Of a DNA stretch of 64,000 nt, positions 59,841-64,000 are shown in pieces. The translations under genes and the position numbers were made by a program. Each line of letters opens with the position of its first letter. Position 1 is the first letter of the stretch. The notes under the pieces were generated by a model, which saw only the letters and a list, made by a program, of their open reading frames with translations, searched no databases and had not been told where the DNA came from. Source of the stretch: Streptomyces sp. LUP47B (GTDB taxonomy: Bacteria > Actinomycetota > Actinomycetes > Streptomycetales > Streptomycetaceae). The DNA lies in NCBI RefSeq assembly GCF_001746295.1, contig NZ_MJAH01000005.1:365723-429722 (forward strand), given 5' to 3'.

Positions 59841-60784
59841 GCCCGCCTCCCCTCACGGCCGGCGACCAGGGCGTCGACGGAGACGGTCAGCTTGGCCGGG
59901 TCGACCGGGGCGCGGTCCTCGACCCGCTCACCGGCGCCCGGCCGGACCCGGCTGGTCATCCACGCGCCCAGGTGGCGGTAGCACTCACGCCGCTCGGCCG
60001 CGGACAGCGGGGCCCGCCGGATCGCCGAGGCGAAGCCCCAGACGTACTCCGCCAGCAGCCGGGGAGTCGGGTGCAGCAGGCCTGCCCGACGCGGGTCCAG
60101 GTTGACGCACCGGGAGCGCTTGGACGGGTTCGCCCGCTCGGCGCGGGTGGGGTGGTCGCGGCGGAAGTACAGGAGTTCGGGCACCTGGTGGAAGCGCCCG
60201 TGCAGGGCGATCTCGGCGACGAACGTGCGGTCCGCGTGGTGGTAGCTGTCCATCGGCTTCACCCGGCGCAGCGCGTCGGCCCGGATCACCCCGTAGAAGT
60301 CGTCACCGCCGGGCTCGAACAGCAGGCTGCGGAAGCGCTCCGGTGCGTGCGGCGAGCCGGTGGCGAGCGTGTACTCGTACGGAACCGTCACCTGGCCGTC
60401 GGCGTCGATGACCGCCTGGTCGGCGTGCGCGAGGATGACGTCCGGCCGCTCGTCCAGCGCCTCGACGCAGCGCCGCAGCAGATCCCGGGCGTACAGGTCG
60501 TCGTGCGAGGCCCACTTGAACAGCTCACCGCGGCACTCGGTGAACACGTAGTTGTGGTTCGGCGTGGCGCCGACGTTGCGGGGGAGCCGGATGTACCGGA
60601 TGCGGGAGTCCTGCGCGGCGTACTTGCGGCAGATCTCCTCGGTCCCGTCGGTCGAGGCGTTGTCGGAGACGACCAGTTCGAAGTCCGCGTAGGTCTGGCC
60701 GAGCAGGGCGTCGAGCGACTCGGCCAGGTACTCCTCGCCGTTGTAGACGGGCAGGCCGATGCTCAGCCGGGGTTGAGCGGTCAT
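59837..60784 (-). CDS. Family 2 glycosyltransferase
   Basis: A 315-residue GT-A enzyme. It starts LSIGLPVYNGEEYLAESLDA, followed by ELVVSDNASTDGTEEI (nucleotide binding), the metal-binding variant FKWASHDDLYARDLL and DFYGVIRADALRRV. No membrane helix except possible surface contacts. It adds a sugar to a lipid-linked acceptor. The ATG at 60784 overlaps the flippase stop. A longer frame upstream belongs to the shadow of the flippase. Confidence 0.92.
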   Translation of the reverse strand: MTAQPRLSIGLPVYNGEEYLAESLDALLGQTYADFELVVSDNASTDGTEEICRKYAAQDSRIRYIRLPRNVGATPNHNYVFTECRGELFKWASHDDLYARDLLRRCVEALDERPDVILAHADQAVIDADGQVTVPYEYTLATGSPHAPERFRSLLFEPGGDDFYGVIRADALRRVKPMDSYHHADRTFVAEIALHGRFHQVPELLYFRRDHPTRAERANPSKRSRCVNLDPRRAGLLHPTPRLLAEYVWGFASAIRRAPLSAAERRECYRHLGAWMTSRVRPGAGERVEDRAPVDPAKLTVSVDALVAGREGRRA

Positions 60785-62088
60785 GGGGTCCTCACTTCGG
60801 GGACGGGGTTGTGGTGGCGCTCGCGCCGGGCGGACCGCAGCTGCAGCCACCACACGGCCGAGCCGCTGACGGTCGCGGCGGCGACACCCCAGGCCGAGCC
60901 GACCGTGCCGGCCACGGCCGCCCCGCCGAGCCCGCCGCTGACATAGCAGGCCGAGGCGAACAGCTGGGTGCGCAGGCTGCGCCGGGCCGCGCCGAGCGCG
61001 CGCAGCCCGGCCGCCGCGCCGGTGCCGAGGCCGGCGCCCGCGACGCTGAAGGTGATCGGCGCGATGAGCTGCGAGGCGGAGTGCCAGACGTTGCCGAGCG
61101 CGAGTTCGCCGAGCCGGTCCGGCATCAGCAGCAGCGCCCCGCCCCAGAGCAGCGCGGCGGCGGCCTGTCCGCCACCAAGGAGCAGGCAGAACTTCCCGAG
61201 TCGCTGCGGGGCCTGTCGCAGCACCCGTGCCGCCTCCGGGACAGTGACCAGCGACAGGCCCATCAGCACGGCGAGGAACGGACCCATCAGGAGCTCGGCG
61301 CCCCGCACCGCGCCCACGGCGCCGATCCCGACGATCGCGCCGAGCCCGTACGCCCGCAGCTGGCTCGCGCCGCTGAGGCTGACGTTCTCGACCAGGTAGC
61401 GGTAGCCGAGATCGCGCTGTTCGCGAAGCCACCCGCGCGCCTCGGTCATCCGGGGCCGGATGCCGGACTGGACGTAGCCGTAGCCCGCCGCCACCGTGGC
61501 GGACGCGCCCCAGGCGAGCACGAAAGCGGCCACGCTGCCCATGCGGTCCGCGACGACCATGGCCGGGACGAGCGCGACACCCCACACGACGTCGTTGACG
61601 AACGCCTTGCGCCCGGCGCCTGCGGCGAAGAACGAGAACCGCCAGGCGTCCTGCAGCAGCAGCCCCGGCAGCATGACGCCGAGGCAGGCGAACGCGGGCC
61701 CCAGCCGGCCGCCGAGAGCGAGTCCGACCGCCAGACACGCGGCACCTATGGCCGTACCGACGCCGAGTGCGGTACCCGTCGACCGGGCCACCGCCCCGCG
61801 CCAGGACGCGTCCGGCACACCGCTGAAGCGCACCACGAGCGGGTCGGTGGACAGGCCGCGGGAGACGTTGAGCACCACGCCGTAGGTCACCCAGGCCAGG
61901 CTGAACACACCGAACGCGGTCACCCCCAGCGAGCGGGCCACGTAGATGCCCACCGCGAAGTTGGACACGCTGGAGGCCGCCTGGTCGGCCAGTCCCCAGG
62001 ACAGCCTGCCGACGAGGGCACGCTTGGCGGACCGGGCCGGTGGCGCCGCGGTCTGCGGATTCTCCCCCTCGACGGGCATCGACGTCAT
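60781..62088 (-). CDS. Wzx/MATE-like polysaccharide flippase
   Basis: A 435-residue protein with twelve to fourteen helices, starting after a 25-residue Pro-rich cytoplasmic segment. LSWGLADQAASSVSNFAVGI is the first helix with the typical polysaccharide-synthesis protein start, and later YLVENVSLSGASQLRAYGLG. It flips the lipid-linked glycan to the outside. ATG at 62088 overlaps the aminopeptidase-like stop by ATGA. No polymerase is seen in the window. Confidence 0.88.
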   Translation of the reverse strand: MTSMPVEGENPQTAAPPARSAKRALVGRLSWGLADQAASSVSNFAVGIYVARSLGVTAFGVFSLAWVTYGVVLNVSRGLSTDPLVVRFSGVPDASWRGAVARSTGTALGVGTAIGAACLAVGLALGGRLGPAFACLGVMLPGLLLQDAWRFSFFAAGAGRKAFVNDVVWGVALVPAMVVADRMGSVAAFVLAWGASATVAAGYGYVQSGIRPRMTEARGWLREQRDLGYRYLVENVSLSGASQLRAYGLGAIVGIGAVGAVRGAELLMGPFLAVLMGLSLVTVPEAARVLRQAPQRLGKFCLLLGGGQAAAALLWGGALLLMPDRLGELALGNVWHSASQLIAPITFSVAGAGLGTGAAAGLRALGAARRSLRTQLFASACYVSGGLGGAAVAGTVGSAWGVAAATVSGSAVWWLQLRSARRERHHNPVPEVRTP

Positions 62089-63359
62089 GTCTTGATCAGC
62101 CCGGCCTCGTGAAGGGCGTCGGCCGCGTCGGCGACGGCGCCGAACGGCAGCCCGGACCGCTCGGCGACGTCCAGCAGACTGTGCTCGCCGTCGGAGAGGT
62201 TGAGCACCCAGAGCATGGCCATCTGGGCCTGCTTGGTGTCGCTGCGGCCACCCACCGCGTCGTACAACCCGCGCCGGCCCAGCTGTGGCTCGCCGTAGGG
62301 GCTGAGGTTGACGTACTGCCGGTTGCGGTCGAGGACGGCGGACGCCTCGCGGCAGACGGCCAGGGTGTCCGCCATCGACTGAGGGGAGACGAAGTCCAGG
62401 TTGTCCGCGGAGGTGTGGTACTCGGGGTAGCCGGCGTACGGGGTCCGGGTGAGGGAACCCACCCCGAGGTTGAACCCGGGCGAGCAGTACTGCCGCTCGT
62501 CGTAGCCGTACGGAGTGAACTCGGTGATGTGGTGCGGGCGTTCGGAGGCGGCCAGCACGTGCCGCAGCACCCGGTCGATCTCCGCGTCGCCGCGCCTGCT
62601 CTGCTTGTACGTCAGCCGGCCCGGGTCGCCGGCGCAGGCCAGTACGAGCCCGTGCTTGACCCGCTCCACCCGCTCCGCGTTGCGGGCCAGCCAGGTGATC
62701 GCCCCGATGGTGCCGGGCGCGAAGATGAACCGGTAGGTGTAGTACGGGTTCTGCTCCGCCAGCGCCCGGGCCAGGAAGGTCGCCACCGCGATGCCGGCCA
62801 GGTTGTCGTTGGCCAGCGACGGGTGGCAGACGTGGCAGGAGACGATCACCTCGTCGGCGACCTGCCCGGGCACGACATGCTCGGCGTAGGTGAGGTGACC
62901 GTCGGCGAGGGTGGAGTCGATGCGTACCTCGTACTCGCCGTCCGGCATGGCGTCCAGGGTGTCCTGGGCCAGGCAGAACCCCCAGTCCGGCTTGTAGTAG
63001 CTGGTGCGGTACGGCACCCAGGCCGGGTGGTCCGGCAGGGTGTGCAGGTGTTCGCGCAGTTCGGCCAGCGGCATGGTCGCCGACACCGGCACGCTGTAGC
63101 CGAGCACGTGCAGGCTGGACGCGGCGAAGTCGACGACCCGGTTGCCCGAGGCGTCGGCGACGTACGCGTCCCGGATGTTCCACTCCTGCGGCACCGTCCA
63201 GTCGAGCACCTGCGTGCCGGTCGGCACCTCGTGCACCTGCAGCGGGATGTACTCGCCGACGATGTCCAGGGTGGCGCGCACGCCGTCGCCGGTGATGCTC
63301 CGGCAGAGCGGGTACAGCCGCTCCACCAGCGCGTACATCTCCTCGCCGATCTGGGTCAC
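62085..63359 (-). CDS. DUF4910-type aminopeptidase-like protein of glycan clusters
   Basis: A 424-residue M28-fold protein with a C-terminal winged helix. Metal ligands are expected in VSCHVCHPSLANDNLAG (His, Asp), ITEFTPYGYDERQYCSPGFN and GYPEYHTSADNLDF (His). Residues about 365-424 (MAMLWVLNLSDGEHSLLDVA) are the helix-turn-helix-like tail. Such proteins occur in polysaccharide operons, but their substrate is not known to me. The GTG start at 63359 overlaps the epimerase stop by GTGA; AGGAG follows rather than precedes it, so coupling is likely. Confidence 0.85.
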   Translation of the reverse strand: MTQIGEEMYALVERLYPLCRSITGDGVRATLDIVGEYIPLQVHEVPTGTQVLDWTVPQEWNIRDAYVADASGNRVVDFAASSLHVLGYSVPVSATMPLAELREHLHTLPDHPAWVPYRTSYYKPDWGFCLAQDTLDAMPDGEYEVRIDSTLADGHLTYAEHVVPGQVADEVIVSCHVCHPSLANDNLAGIAVATFLARALAEQNPYYTYRFIFAPGTIGAITWLARNAERVERVKHGLVLACAGDPGRLTYKQSRRGDAEIDRVLRHVLAASERPHHITEFTPYGYDERQYCSPGFNLGVGSLTRTPYAGYPEYHTSADNLDFVSPQSMADTLAVCREASAVLDRNRQYVNLSPYGEPQLGRRGLYDAVGGRSDTKQAQMAMLWVLNLSDGEHSLLDVAERSGLPFGAVADAADALHEAGLIKT

Positions 63360-64000
63360 GGGCGCCGCCGCAGGGTGTCGTCGACGGTGCCGGCGTCGGA
63401 GGCCGCGCGGAGCACGGCGAGGCGGGTGAAGCGCTGGTCGAAGTCCTCCTTGGTCAGCCCGAACTTCTGGTAGGCGTCGGCGAGTTCGAGTGCGCCGCGC
63501 TTGACCGACCACTCGATGTCGAAGCCGGGGACGGCGGCGCGGAACCGGGAGAAGTCCACCCGGTAGGAGCGCGGGTCGGCCCCGTTCTCCCCGGTGATCC
63601 GCACCTTGGAGCCGGGCACCGCCTCGGCGACCTGCTCGGCGATCTCGGCGACCGTGACGTTGTTGGTCTCGCTGCCGATGTTGAACGCCCGGTCGTGCAC
63701 CGCTTCGCGCGGCGCGGTCAGCGCGGCCGTGAAGGCCCGTGCGATGTCGGCGGCGTGCACCAGCGGGCGCCACGGGGTGCCGTCGGAGAGCACCAGGACC
63801 TCGCCGGACAGGAGGGCGTGGCCCACCAGGTTGTTCAGCACGATGTCGGCGCGCAGCCGGGGCGAGTAGCCGAAGGCGGTGGCGTTGCGCATGAACACCG
63901 GGGTGAAGTCGCCGTCGGCCAGTGCGTGCAGGTCGTCCTCCACCCGCACCTTGGACTCCGCGTACGGGGTCACCGGGCGCAACGGGGCGTCCTCGCCGAC
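63356..64000 (-). CDS. NAD-dependent sugar epimerase/dehydratase, 5' part missing
   Basis: The C-terminal 214 residues of an extended SDR are present; the N-terminus with the nucleotide loop is right of the window. The catalytic Tyr/Lys pair is seen in PVTPYAESKVRVED, followed by FMRNATAFGYSPRLRADIVL, the sugar-binding region GTPWRPLVHAADIARAF and FNIGSETNNVTVAEIAEQVA. Members make NDP-4-keto or 4-epi sugars. It is the furthest-upstream gene seen of the glycan operon. Confidence 0.9.
   Translation of the reverse strand, partial: VGEDAPLRPVTPYAESKVRVEDDLHALADGDFTPVFMRNATAFGYSPRLRADIVLNNLVGHALLSGEVLVLSDGTPWRPLVHAADIARAFTAALTAPREAVHDRAFNIGSETNNVTVAEIAEQVAEAVPGSKVRITGENGADPRSYRVDFSRFRAAVPGFDIEWSVKRGALELADAYQKFGLTKEDFDQRFTRLAVLRAASDAGTVDDTLRRRP

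Overview
The window is high-GC actinobacterial DNA, almost certainly a Streptomyces chromosome. Codon third positions are strongly G/C, GTG and TTG starts are common, many genes overlap by ATGA/GTGA, and the gene content fits: monomeric isocitrate dehydrogenase, SpoIIE/STAS/ATPase switches, DUF2243, CHAT proteases and actinobacterial Cys leader peptides. From memory, isocitrate dehydrogenase (SCO7000) and a SoxR-controlled ABC transporter (SCO7008) lie close together in S. coelicolor; the order here resembles that arm region, but I could not check it.

Layout. 1-1621: partial NAD(P)-binding protein and a thioesterase-TetR pair under a 29-bp palindromic operator. 1636-13819: sugar catabolism island. 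A six-gene operon (SDR dehydrogenase, FadR-type regulator, galactonate dehydratase, KDPGal aldolase, KDG-type kinase, lactonase) diverges from a sugar ABC importer; a secreted GH2 enzyme and a cellulase-like enzyme follow. Two near-identical operator/-35 elements tie the parts into one regulon. 13917-16458: SpoIIE phosphatase, STAS protein and MEDS/HATPase protein, a partner-switching set. 16794-23176: cold-shock protein, then a respiratory/diiron block (second ctaD, DUF2243, CtaG fused to a helical domain, a frameshifted ferritin-like gene, hemerythrin). 23279-26290: ABC exporter with a textbook SoxR promoter and a divergent membrane protein. 26332-26618: tandem repeats. 26907-33264: MscS channel, M1 peptidase, isocitrate dehydrogenase, small genes.

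33254-41999: a protease-rich cluster. A cytoplasmic S8 protease, ECF sigma factor and small protein are coupled in one operon, divergent from a TPR-CHAT caspase-like protease. Next come a LuxR/AAA regulator with a peptide-repeat linker and a signal-less astacin-like metalloprotease that share a palindromic operator. 42139-51740: small enzymes, then a sulfur-related region (two flavin monooxygenases, a polar amino-acid ABC importer, a GST-like reductase) marked by three short leader peptides with the HIDLLRV-type motif.

51851-52924: two adjacent genes encode proteins with the same short RHIM-like amyloid motif. One is a small soluble protein with a hydrophobic helical N-terminus and C-terminal motif; the other is a single-pass membrane protein with the motif in its cytoplasmic N-terminus. 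This looks like a receptor/effector pair for amyloid signalling and is the most interesting item. 53125-64000: an ABC exporter with a GTHDTD-repeat tail, then a surface-glycan region: hexapeptide acetyltransferase, PAP2-like protein and a seven-gene, largely overlapping minus-strand operon (epimerase, aminopeptidase-like protein, flippase, GT2, pyruvyl transferase, RmlC-like epimerase, class III aminotransferase) that runs off the right end.
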